A stretch of 64,000 bases of DNA from Teichococcus coralli. GTDB taxonomy: Bacteria > Pseudomonadota > Alphaproteobacteria > Acetobacterales > Acetobacteraceae. Of the stretch, positions 51,408-60,071 are shown piece by piece (position 1 is the first letter of the stretch; each line of letters begins with the position of its first letter). The DNA lies in assembly GCF_009829925.1 (NCBI RefSeq), contig NZ_SNVJ01000010.1, forward strand, positions 62,001 through 126,000, written 5' to 3'. Position numbers and translations under genes: made by a program. The notes beneath the pieces were generated by a model. The model ran no database searches and was not told where the DNA came from. It saw nothing but the letters and a program-made list of their open reading frames with translations.

Positions 51408-52690
51408 TCGTCACTACGCTCCTGATCCTGCTGACGCTGCTTGCCGCCGCCGTGCCTGTCGCGGCCGCGCTCGGCGTGCTTGGCCTCGCCCTCGGCGAGA
51501 TCTACGCCCGGTTCCCGCTCTCCCTCGCCATGGGCGAGTTGGCCTGGTCCACCTCCAACTCCTTTCTTCTCGTCGCCATCCCGTTCTTCGTCCTGCTCGG
51601 CGAGATCCTGCTGCGCTCCGGCCTGGCGGAACGGATGTATGCGGCGCTCGTGCAGTGGATCCCCTGGCTGCCCGGTGGCCTGATGCATTCGAACATCGCC
51701 GCCTGCGGGCTCTTCGCGGCGACCTCCGGATCGAGCGTGGCGACGGCGGCCACGATCGGCACGGTCGCGCTCGGCGAGGTCGAGCGGCGCGGCTACAATG
51801 AACGGCTTTTCCTGGGCACCATCGCGGCCGGCGGCACGCTCGGGATCCTGATCCCGCCCTCGATCAACATCATCGTCTATGGCGTGCTGACCGAGACCTC
51901 CATTCCGCAGCTTTACCTGGCCGGGCTGCTGCCGGGCATCGTGCTGGCATTCCTCTTCAGCGTCACCGTCGTCATCGCCTGCCTGCTGCGCCCCAGCCTG
52001 GATGGATCCCGGGTCGAGACGGATTGGCGCAGCCGCTGGCGCTCGCTGCCTGACCTGGTGCCCCCGGTCTTCATCTTCATCGCGGTGGTGGGCTCGATCT
52101 ATGCCGGTCTCGCCACGGCGACGGAGTCAGCTGCGCTGGGCGTTCTGACGGCTCTCGCCGTGGCCGCCTGGCGGCGCCGGCTGTCCCTCGCGGTGATGCG
52201 CGAAGCGCTCGAGGGAACGATGCGGACAACGGCGATGATCATGGCGATCCTCATCGCCGCCTACTTCCTGAACTTCGTCATCACTTCGATCGGCCTGACG
52301 GCTCAGGTGAACCGCTACATCACCTCCCTTGGCCTCTCCCCCACGGGGCTTCTCCTCGTCGTCGTGGTCTTCTACCTGATCCTCGGCATGTTCATGGAAA
52401 CGCTCTCCATGATGGTCGCGACGGTGCCGATCATCACTCCCCTCCTGATCAATGCCGGCTTCGATCCGGTCTGGTTCGGCATCCTCGTCGTCGTGCTGAT
52501 GGAGACGGCCATGATCACTCCGCCCGTGGGGATCAATCTCTATGTCGTCCAGGGCCTGCGCAAGCGCGGGCGCATCGACGACGTCATCATCGGCACCACG
52601 CCCTTCGTGCTGACGATGCTGGCCATGATCGCGGCGCTGATCCTTTGGCCGGGGATCGCTCTCTGGATTCCGCAGCACGCCGCGCGCTGA
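51404..52690 (+). CDS. dctM: TRAP transporter large membrane subunit (DctM)
   Basis: A 428-residue permease with about twelve membrane segments. It has FFVLLGEILLRSGLAERMY, AATSGSSVATAATIG and GGTLGILIPPSINIIVYG, all typical of DctM, and the C-terminal PVGINLYVVQGL. It completes a full TRAP system with the two preceding genes. TRAP systems use sodium or proton gradients to import carboxylates. Confidence 0.93.
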   Translation: MIVTTLLILLTLLAAAVPVAAALGVLGLALGEIYARFPLSLAMGELAWSTSNSFLLVAIPFFVLLGEILLRSGLAERMYAALVQWIPWLPGGLMHSNIAACGLFAATSGSSVATAATIGTVALGEVERRGYNERLFLGTIAAGGTLGILIPPSINIIVYGVLTETSIPQLYLAGLLPGIVLAFLFSVTVVIACLLRPSLDGSRVETDWRSRWRSLPDLVPPVFIFIAVVGSIYAGLATATESAALGVLTALAVAAWRRRLSLAVMREALEGTMRTTAMIMAILIAAYFLNFVITSIGLTAQVNRYITSLGLSPTGLLLVVVVFYLILGMFMETLSMMVATVPIITPLLINAGFDPVWFGILVVVLMETAMITPPVGINLYVVQGLRKRGRIDDVIIGTTPFVLTMLAMIAALILWPGIALWIPQHAAR

Positions 52691-52809
52691 GCGCCGCTTC
52701 CTGCGAACTCCCATCCTCCGGCGTTCTGCTGTCGCGACGATGGCGCCTCACAACGCGCGTCGCCGTCTAGTGCGGCACCGCCTGGCCGCCACATCGTTTC
52801 TGAAGCGGC

Positions 52810-52840
52810 TTGACAAGCCAGGCCGCGGTGCGCCTACTCA
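52810..52840 (+). promoter_or_regulatory. Possible promoter for the amidase gene
   Basis: TTGACA at 52810-52815 is a consensus -35. A weak -10 (CCTACT at 52833 or TACTCA at 52835) follows at 17-19 bases. The amidase start lies about 32 bases further on. The -10 is poor, so this is tentative. Confidence 0.35.
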
Positions 52841-52871
52841 GCTGCGACGTCGTGCTCGGAGAAGATGAAGG

Positions 52872-54275
52872 ATGGCGGCGACAACATCGGAACTGACGGC
52901 GCTTCCCGCCCATGCCCTGTCGGCCGAGATCGCTTCACGGCGGCTTTCTCCCGTTGATGTCGTTGATGCCCTCCTCGACCGCATTCGCTCCCTCGATCCA
53001 AAATTGAACGCCTTCGTCGAGGTCTATGCCGGCGACGCGCGGCTGGCTGCCGAGGCAGCCGACAAGGCCATCCGGTCCGGCCATGCGGTCGGTCCGCTGC
53101 ACGGTGTCCCGATCGCGCTCAAGGATCTTGTTGAGATCGAGGGCCGGGTGACGACGGGCGGCTCCATGGCGTGGCGAGACCGCCGATCCTCGTATACCGC
53201 GACGCTGGCCACGCGCCTCATCAAGGCTGGCATGATCGTGATCGGCAAGACCCACAGCGTCGAGTTCGCGCTGGGCCTCTGGGGCACGAACCAGCACATG
53301 GGCACGCCGCGGAACCCCTGGGACGCCACAAGGCCGCGCACGCCGGGCGGTTCGAGCAGCGGGTCCGGCGTGGCTGTCGCGGCGCGGCTGGTTCCCTGGG
53401 CGATCGGAACCGATACGGGAGGTTCCGTACGCCTCCCCGCTTCCTTCTGCGGAGTCACCGGCCTCAAGGCGACCATTGGCCGCATCAGCACCTATGGCGT
53501 GCTGCCGATCAGTCCGACGCTCGACACGCCGGGCCCGATCACGCGCTCGGTCGAGGATGCGGCGATCCTCTATCGGCTTCTCCATGGGCCTGACCCGCGC
53601 GACCATCGGACGCTGAACCAGCCGGACGGCGACGTCCTGCCCGGCCTGAAGCGGGGTATCCGCGGACTGCGCCTCGCGCGCATGCCGGAGGTCGAGCGGG
53701 AAGGCGTCTCCGCCGAGGTGCTGGCCGCCTATGAGCAGTCCCTGGAAGTCCTGGCCGGCCTGGGGGCGCTGATCGAGGAGGTGCCGCTGCCGCGCCGGCT
53801 GGACGACTATGCCGAACTGACAAACCGCATCCTGCTCGCGGAGGGCTACTCCCTCTACGGGGAGATCGTCGACGACGACAGGTTGCCGATCGACGCGGCG
53901 GTCCGGCAACGGCTCCGCTTGGGCGCGGGCATTTCGGCGCGGGACTACCTTTCGGCGCTGCGCCTGCAGAACGAACGGAAGCAGGAGTTCGCAGCGGCGC
54001 TGGCCAATTACGACGCGCTTCTGACGCCCACGACCTGGACCGCCGCCCTCCCGCTGGATTCCATCGACGACGTGCCGGTTCCGGCGCGCTTCACCCGCTT
54101 CGTCAACCTGCTGGAGCTCTGCGGCATCGCGCTGCCCAACGGATTCACCGCGGAGGGGCTCCCAACCTCGCTGCAGATCGTTGGCCGGGGCCATGACGAA
54201 GCAACGGTGCTCCGCATCGCCTGGGCCTATCAGGCCGCGACGGACTGGCACCAGCGCACCCCGCCCGCGCCCTAA
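52872..54275 (+). CDS. Amidase signature family enzyme
   Basis: A 467-residue Ser-cisSer-Lys hydrolase. The triad is visible: Lys84 in IALKDL, cis-Ser161 in PGGSSSGSG and nucleophile Ser185 in GTDTGGSVRLPA, with the standard 24-residue spacing between the serines. The sequence is GatA/AtzE-like, but no gatB or gatC is near, so it is a free amidase. It lies between the TRAP operon and an RraA-like gene and probably hydrolyses an imported amide or carbamoyl compound. No signal peptide is seen. Confidence 0.9.
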   Translation: MAATTSELTALPAHALSAEIASRRLSPVDVVDALLDRIRSLDPKLNAFVEVYAGDARLAAEAADKAIRSGHAVGPLHGVPIALKDLVEIEGRVTTGGSMAWRDRRSSYTATLATRLIKAGMIVIGKTHSVEFALGLWGTNQHMGTPRNPWDATRPRTPGGSSSGSGVAVAARLVPWAIGTDTGGSVRLPASFCGVTGLKATIGRISTYGVLPISPTLDTPGPITRSVEDAAILYRLLHGPDPRDHRTLNQPDGDVLPGLKRGIRGLRLARMPEVEREGVSAEVLAAYEQSLEVLAGLGALIEEVPLPRRLDDYAELTNRILLAEGYSLYGEIVDDDRLPIDAAVRQRLRLGAGISARDYLSALRLQNERKQEFAAALANYDALLTPTTWTAALPLDSIDDVPVPARFTRFVNLLELCGIALPNGFTAEGLPTSLQIVGRGHDEATVLRIAWAYQAATDWHQRTPPAP

Positions 54276-54352
54276 AGGCCGGCACAGGGAAGCGGCCGCC
54301 CGGCGACCATGCCCATCGGCGGAGCGGGCAGCCTTTCAGGGAGAATGCGTCC

Positions 54353-55021
54353 ATGTACGTCCTCAACCCACTTCCCCCGCAGATCGACGGGGCGATGCTC
54401 GATCTTCTGCGCAAGGCCGAGCCAGCCACGATCGGGCATTTCCTGCACACGGGCTTCATGGAGCCGGGCATCCGTGGGCTGTTCCCCGATGTGCGCATTG
54501 CAGGGACGGCGGTGACGGTCCGTGCCCCGGGCGCCGACGGCGTCATGGTGCACCACGCCGTGGGCCAGGCCCGGCCCGGCGATGTCCTGGTCATTGACCG
54601 GTGTGGCGACCACAAGCACGCCTGCATCGGAGGCGCGGTGGCCTATGCGGCCCGGAAGGCAGGCGTCGCCGGCATCATCGTGGATGGCATGGTCACGGAT
54701 ATCGGTGAGCTGCGGGCCTATGGCGTCCCGGTCTGGGCGCGCGGCCTGTCGCCTGTCACCGTGAAGCTTCTGGGCCTCGGTGGGGACTTCTGCGTGCCGG
54801 TTTCGTGCGGCGGGACCATGGTGAACCCGGGCGACGCGATCTTCGCCGACGAGAACGGCGTGCTCGTGCTGGATCCTTCGCAGATCGAGGCTGCGGCCAA
54901 GCGGGCCATCGGGATGCAGGCGGATGAGAAGAAGACGCTCGCGCGGATCGACGCGGGCGAGAAGTACCCCGACATCCTGGGTTCCTCGGCGATCATCCAG
55001 AAGCATCTGCGTCCGGACTAG
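54353..55021 (+). CDS. RraA/LigK-fold protein lacking the catalytic Arg
   Basis: A 222-residue protein of the RraA fold shared by RraA and pyruvate aldolases. The metal-binding Asp116 is present in VDGMVTD, but the preceding Arg of the aldolase motif (RD) is Thr115 here. GDVLVIDRCGDHKHACIGG is the substrate loop. It lies 77 bp after the amidase gene and 41 bp before a LysR gene. The Arg loss makes a standard LigK/HMG-aldolase reaction doubtful; lyase or decarboxylase activity on another oxoacid, or an RraA-like regulatory role, is possible. Confidence 0.82.
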   Translation: MYVLNPLPPQIDGAMLDLLRKAEPATIGHFLHTGFMEPGIRGLFPDVRIAGTAVTVRAPGADGVMVHHAVGQARPGDVLVIDRCGDHKHACIGGAVAYAARKAGVAGIIVDGMVTDIGELRAYGVPVWARGLSPVTVKLLGLGGDFCVPVSCGGTMVNPGDAIFADENGVLVLDPSQIEAAAKRAIGMQADEKKTLARIDAGEKYPDILGSSAIIQKHLRPD

Positions 55022-55062
55022 GAGCGCCGCGCAGCCTTTCCGGTAAGCGGAGGCGCAGGATC

Positions 55063-55947
55063 ATGGAATTCCGCAGCCTTGAGGTCTTCCACGCCGTTGC
55101 CACGCTGCGCAGCTTCGCCCGCGCGGCGGACACGCTCCGCATGACGCAGTCGGCCGTCTCCCAGCGGATCGCCAGCCTGGAGGCCGAGCTGGGCGAGCGG
55201 CTGCTGGAGCGCTCCTCCCGCGGCGCCTTGCTCACCCCGAAAGGCGAGATCCTGCTGCACCATGCCGAACGCCTGCTGAAGGCCCGCGCGGAACTGATCC
55301 AGGCGATTGCCGCGCCGCAGCCGGAAAGCCGCCTGATCCGCCTGGGCGTGGCCGAGACCATCGCGCAGACCTGGCTGCCCAGCTTCATCGGCAGCGTCAA
55401 CGCGCGCTATTCGTTCGTCACCTTCGAGATCGAGGTCGATGTTTCCGCCAATCTGCGCAGCCGCGTGGTCCGGCAGGAGATTGACTTGGCCTTCCTGCTG
55501 GGCAAGGCGATCGAGCCGGGCATCACCAGCATCGACCTGTGCTCCTACCCTCTCCGCTTCGTGGCCAGCGCCGCGCTGCCGTTTCCGGAACGTCCGGTTC
55601 CGCTGGAGGCGCTGGGGCGGCATGCGCTGATCAGCTTTCCCAAATCCACCGTTCCCTACCGCAACCTGCAGGAGATGTTCCAGGAGCGCTCGCTCAAGGT
55701 GCCGCAGATCCACGCCAGCTCCTCGGTTTCCACCATCATCAAGATGACCCTGGACCGGATCGGCATCTGCGTCATCGCACCGATCCTGATCCGGCAGGAG
55801 TTGCAGGACGGCCGGCTGGTGGTGCTGGAAACCGACATCGTGCTGCCGACGCTCGACTTCACGGCCAGCTTCGGCACCGTCGCGGGCGGTCCGCTGATGG
55901 CGTCCGTCGCGCAGATCGCTTGGCAGACCGCGCAGCAATGGGCCTGA
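55063..55947 (+). CDS. LysR family transcriptional regulator
   Basis: A 294-residue LysR protein: HTH MEFRSLEVFHAVATLRSFARAADTLRMTQSAVSQRIASLE over residues 1-40 and an effector domain from about 88. The start at 55063 is fixed by the family N-terminus, with GGAGG 12 bases upstream. It sits in the middle of a rightward series of genes. A perfect LysR-type dyad lies four bases after its stop, upstream of HyuB, which it therefore probably controls. Confidence 0.91.
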   Translation: MEFRSLEVFHAVATLRSFARAADTLRMTQSAVSQRIASLEAELGERLLERSSRGALLTPKGEILLHHAERLLKARAELIQAIAAPQPESRLIRLGVAETIAQTWLPSFIGSVNARYSFVTFEIEVDVSANLRSRVVRQEIDLAFLLGKAIEPGITSIDLCSYPLRFVASAALPFPERPVPLEALGRHALISFPKSTVPYRNLQEMFQERSLKVPQIHASSSVSTIIKMTLDRIGICVIAPILIRQELQDGRLVVLETDIVLPTLDFTASFGTVAGGPLMASVAQIAWQTAQQWA

Positions 55948-55950
55948 TCC

Positions 55951-55967
55951 GATAAGCTCCCCTTATC
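55951..55967. promoter_or_regulatory. Putative LysR box (GATAAG-N5-CTTATC)
   Basis: GATAAGCTCCCCTTATC is a perfect 6-bp dyad that satisfies T-N11-A. It starts four bases after the LysR stop and lies 152 bp before the HyuB start. A weak terminator for the LysR gene is an alternative reading of the same hairpin. Confidence 0.6.
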
Positions 55968-56118
55968 GCCCGGCTTTACGTTTATGGATTGGACAGCACT
56001 GTGTTCTCGCGGCCATCCTGGGAAACACCCGTGACAAGATGCCGGACTCCGGCGCGCCAGCTGCCTTTTCTCGCGCGGTTTCCGGCAAGCCGTCTTGCAG
56101 CTTGGAGATCGCACGCCG

Positions 56119-57951
56119 ATGCAGCCCCCCGCTCCCGACCCCTTCGAGTTCGAGCTCTTCCGCAATGCGCTGCTCTCGGTGGCCGACGAGATGGCGCTGA
56201 CGGTGCATCGGACCACCTACTCCTCGGTTCTGCGCGACAACCTTGACTATTCCACCGCCTTCTTCGACGCGCGGGGCAGGATGATCGCGCAAGGCTTCTC
56301 CCTGCCCTCGCATCTCGGTTCCATGCCCACCGCCCTGGCCGCGGTGCTCCGGCGCTTCGCGGGGGAGATCCGCCCGGGCGACGTCTATGCCCTGAACGAC
56401 CCCTTCCATGGCGGCATGCACCTGCCGGACATCTTCATCTTCAAGCCGGTCTTCGTGAATGGCGAACTGGTCGCCTTCGCCGGCACCATTTCGCACCACA
56501 CCGATGTCGGTGGCCGGGTGGCCGGCTCCAACGCGCCGGATTCGATCGAGATCTACCAGGAGGGCGTCCGCATCCCGCCGATGCGGATCTTCGACGGCGG
56601 CAGGCGGAACGAGACCTTCTTCGAGCTGCTGGCCATGAACGTCCGTGTCCCCCGCATGGTGATGGGCGACATCCGCGCGCAGCTCGCCGCCTGTTATGTG
56701 GCCGAGACCGCCTTCGCCGAGCTCTGCCGCTCCTACGGCGTCGCCAGGGTTCGCCAGCTCACCGATGCCATGCTGGATCACACCGAGCGCCTGGCGCGCG
56801 CCGAGATCGCCAGACTGCCCGACGGCGTCTTCGCCTTCGAGGACTACCTGGACGACGACGGCATCGACCTCGGCCAGCGGATCGTGCTGAAGGTCACCGT
56901 CACCAAGAAGGGCGACGGCATCCTGTTCGACTGGACCGGCTCCTCCCGCCAGGTGCGCGGCGCGCTGAACGCCACCCTCTCCTTCACCAAGTCCGCCTCC
57001 TATTGCGGTGTGCTTTCAGTGACGGAGAACCCGATCCCCAACAATGACGGCGTGTTTCGTGCGATCGAGGTGATCGCCCCCGAGGGCACGGTCGTGAACT
57101 GCGTCCACCCCGCCTCCGTCGCGGCGCGCGGGCTGACCGGCTTCCGCATGGTGGACACGGTGTTCGGCGCGCTGGCCCAGATGGTGCCGGGCAAGGTCAC
57201 GGCGGCCGGCGACGGCGGCAACACCAACATCTCGATCGGCGGCTACGACGCCGAGCGCAAGCCCTACATCTTCTGCGACTTCACCTGCTGCGCCTGGGGC
57301 GGCCGCGCCTTCGCCGACGGCATCGACGGCAATTCCCATATGTTCGCCAACATGGCCGGGCAATCCTCCGAGGTGATCGAGGCGGAGAACCCGCTCTTCG
57401 TCGAATGTTACGAGTTCATCGGCGACCGCGGCGGCGCCGGCAAGTTCCGCGGCGGCGCGCCCTATCGCCGCGCCTACCGCTTCCTTGGCAACGAGGCGAC
57501 AATCTCGATCCGCTCCGATCGCCGCGATGTCCGGCCTTACGGCCTTTACGGGGGCTATCCCGGCGGCGTCTCCATGAATTACCTGACCCGCGCGGGCGGT
57601 GAGACGCAGGTCTATCCCGCCAAGTTCTACGACCGCCTGCGGCAGGGCGACCTCTTCGTCCACGAGACGGCGGCGGGTGGCGGCTGGGGCGACCCGCTGG
57701 AGCGCGATCCGGAGCACGTGCTGCGGGACGTGCGCAACGACTTCGTCAGCCAGCGGGCGGCGCTGGAGCTGTACGGCGTGGCGCTGCTGCCCGATGGCCG
57801 CGCGGTGGACCGGCCGGCCACCGAGGCGCTGCGTGCCCGCATCCGCGCCGCCCGTGGCTGGAGCAAGCCCCCCTATGCCCTGCGCGAACCGCCGCAAGGC
57901 CTGCCCAGCGCTGCCGAACCAACGCGAAGCCTGTCGGAGGACCGGAAGTGA
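56119..57951 (+). CDS. hyuB: Hydantoinase B/oxoprolinase family protein (HyuB, second set)
   Basis: A 610-residue HyuB-type subunit: FELFRNALLSVADEMALTVHRTTYSSVLRDNLDYSTAFFD, YALNDPFHGGMHLPDIFIF and NNDGVFRAIEVIAPEGTVVN. It is about 60 residues longer than the HyuB at 43838 and only moderately similar, so the two sets probably have different substrates. I use the ATG at 56119 (GGAG 11 bases upstream) over a TTG at 56095. Its last codon overlaps the HyuA start (GTGA). Confidence 0.9.
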   Translation: MQPPAPDPFEFELFRNALLSVADEMALTVHRTTYSSVLRDNLDYSTAFFDARGRMIAQGFSLPSHLGSMPTALAAVLRRFAGEIRPGDVYALNDPFHGGMHLPDIFIFKPVFVNGELVAFAGTISHHTDVGGRVAGSNAPDSIEIYQEGVRIPPMRIFDGGRRNETFFELLAMNVRVPRMVMGDIRAQLAACYVAETAFAELCRSYGVARVRQLTDAMLDHTERLARAEIARLPDGVFAFEDYLDDDGIDLGQRIVLKVTVTKKGDGILFDWTGSSRQVRGALNATLSFTKSASYCGVLSVTENPIPNNDGVFRAIEVIAPEGTVVNCVHPASVAARGLTGFRMVDTVFGALAQMVPGKVTAAGDGGNTNISIGGYDAERKPYIFCDFTCCAWGGRAFADGIDGNSHMFANMAGQSSEVIEAENPLFVECYEFIGDRGGAGKFRGGAPYRRAYRFLGNEATISIRSDRRDVRPYGLYGGYPGGVSMNYLTRAGGETQVYPAKFYDRLRQGDLFVHETAAGGGWGDPLERDPEHVLRDVRNDFVSQRAALELYGVALLPDGRAVDRPATEALRARIRAARGWSKPPYALREPPQGLPSAAEPTRSLSEDRK

Positions 57952-60044
57952 GCAAGATTCGCGTCGGCGTCGATATCGGCGGCACCTTCACCGACATCTG
58001 CATCATGGATTCGGCGGGAGGCATCATCACCAAGAAGGTGTCCTCCACCGTGGACAACTATGCCCGTGCCATCAGCGAGGGCCTGGCCGAGGCCTTCGCC
58101 GAGCACGGCATCGGCGCCGGCGAGGTGGCGGAGCTGCTGCACGGAACCACCGTGGCCTCCAACGCCATCCTGGAGCTGAAGGGCGCCCGCACCGGATTGA
58201 TCACCACCAGGGGTTTCCGCGACATCCTGGAGCTCCGCCTGCTGCGCATGCCCCGCCTTTACGATCTGATGTGGGAGAAGCCACCGACCCTGGTGGAGCG
58301 CAGCCTGCGCCTGGAGGTGGATGAGCGTATCAACGCGAAGGGCGAGGTCGTACGCCCGCTCGATCCGGCGGAAGTGGAGGCGGTGCTGGACCGCCTGCTC
58401 GCCGAGGGCGTGGAGGCGATCTCCGTCTGCCTGCTGCATTCCTATGCCAACGACGTGCATGAGCGCACGGTCCGCGACATCATCCGCCGCAAGGCGCCAG
58501 GAATGGTGCTCTCCATCAGCTCGGAGGTGCTGCCGGAGATCAAGGAATACGAGCGCACCTCCACCACCGTCATCAACGCCTACGTCAAGCCCGTGGTCGG
58601 TCGGTACCTGAAGTCCCTTTCCGCCGACATGAGGCGCATCCAACTGAATGCTCCCCTGCTGCTGATGCAGTCCAACGGCGGGCTGACGCCGGCGGAGGTC
58701 GCCGCCGAAATGCCGGTGAACATCATCGAATCCGGTCCCGCCGCCGGGGTCATCGGCGCGCAGTCCCTCGCCCGCCGCGCCGGCTTCAACAAGGTGATCT
58801 CCTTCGACATGGGCGGTACCACCGCCAAGGCTGCGCTGGTGGAGAACGGCGAGGTCTCGCGCGCCGAGGAATACTCGGTGGGCGGCGGCATCATGATCGG
58901 CTCCCGCCTGATGTCGGGCGCTGGCTATGTGCTGAAGGTGCCGGCGATCGACCTGGCGGAGGTCGGCGCCGGCGGCGGCTCGATCATCGCCATCGATGCC
59001 GGCGGCGCGCCGCAGGTCGGGCCGCAGAGCGCCGGCTCCTTGCCCGGCCCGGTCTGCTACGGCACCGGCGGCACCGAGCCCACCATCACCGACGCCAACG
59101 TCGTGCTCGGCTACATCAACCCGCAGCAGCTGGCTGGTGGCAGCATCAAGCTGCACGCGGAGAAATCCCATGCCGTGCTGGCGGCGAAGGTGGCGGGGCC
59201 GCTCGGCCTGCCGGTGGAGCAGGCGGCCTATGGCGCCCATCTGGTCGCCGCCGCCAACATGATCCGCGCCATCAAGGCGGTCTCCTCCGAGCGCGGCCGC
59301 GACCCGCGGGACTTCGCCCTGGTCGCCTTCGGCGGCAATGGCCCGCTCTTCGCGGCCGCCATGGCGCGCTCGCTCGGCATCCGCAGCGTCATCGTGCCGC
59401 CGCAGGCCGGCGTCTTCTCCTCGGTCGGCCTGTTGCACTCGGATGTCGAGTATCACCTCTCCCGCACCTATCGGCAGCACACCGGCGCCCTTGATCTCGC
59501 CGAGCTGGTCGCGGCCTGGCAGGCGCTGGAGACGCAGGGGCGCGCCAGGCTTGCGGCGGACGGCTTCACGCCGGAGCAGATGCGGCTGCGGCGCTTCGCC
59601 AAGCTGCATTACCGCGGCCAGGCTTATGAGCTCTCGGTTCCGATGCCGGAGGGGCCGATCACGGAGGCGACCGCCGCCCGCCTGGACGAGGCCTTCGGCG
59701 ATGAGCACGAGCGCACCTATGGCCACCGCGCGGAGCCGGGCGAACCGGTGGAGCTGGTCAGCCTCAACCTCTTCGCCGGCGGCCGCCTGGACACGCCGGG
59801 CGGCGCGAAGGCGCCAGCCGTCATCGCGGAGCAGGCGCCCCCCACCGAGCGCCAGGCCTACTTCGGCCCGGAACACGGTTGGATGGCCACGCCCGTGCTG
59901 CAGCGCGGCCATCTTGCGGCACGCGACTGGATAGGCCCGGCGGTCATCGAGGAGTATGACTGCACCTGCGTTGTTCCGCCCGGCCTGCGGGTGCGCCTCG
60001 ATCCGCATGGCAACATCGCCATCGAGAGCGCTCCGGCGCGCTGA
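57948..60044 (+). CDS. hyuA: Hydantoinase A/oxoprolinase family protein (HyuA, second set)
   Basis: A 698-residue partner of the preceding HyuB, starting at GTG 57948. KIRVGVDIGGTFTDICIMD, LLHGTTVASNAILE, EYERTSTTVINAYVKPVVGRYL and SFDMGGTTAKAALV are the ATP- and metal-binding family marks. The next gene, a DadA-like oxidase, follows by 27 bp. The set may act on an N-methylhydantoin or similar cyclic ureide whose product is then oxidised, but that order is inferred from the gene arrangement alone. Confidence 0.91.
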   Translation: MSKIRVGVDIGGTFTDICIMDSAGGIITKKVSSTVDNYARAISEGLAEAFAEHGIGAGEVAELLHGTTVASNAILELKGARTGLITTRGFRDILELRLLRMPRLYDLMWEKPPTLVERSLRLEVDERINAKGEVVRPLDPAEVEAVLDRLLAEGVEAISVCLLHSYANDVHERTVRDIIRRKAPGMVLSISSEVLPEIKEYERTSTTVINAYVKPVVGRYLKSLSADMRRIQLNAPLLLMQSNGGLTPAEVAAEMPVNIIESGPAAGVIGAQSLARRAGFNKVISFDMGGTTAKAALVENGEVSRAEEYSVGGGIMIGSRLMSGAGYVLKVPAIDLAEVGAGGGSIIAIDAGGAPQVGPQSAGSLPGPVCYGTGGTEPTITDANVVLGYINPQQLAGGSIKLHAEKSHAVLAAKVAGPLGLPVEQAAYGAHLVAAANMIRAIKAVSSERGRDPRDFALVAFGGNGPLFAAAMARSLGIRSVIVPPQAGVFSSVGLLHSDVEYHLSRTYRQHTGALDLAELVAAWQALETQGRARLAADGFTPEQMRLRRFAKLHYRGQAYELSVPMPEGPITEATAARLDEAFGDEHERTYGHRAEPGEPVELVSLNLFAGGRLDTPGGAKAPAVIAEQAPPTERQAYFGPEHGWMATPVLQRGHLAARDWIGPAVIEEYDCTCVVPPGLRVRLDPHGNIAIESAPAR

Positions 60045-60071
60045 GGCTGAAGGCAGATGGGGAGGGGAGGC

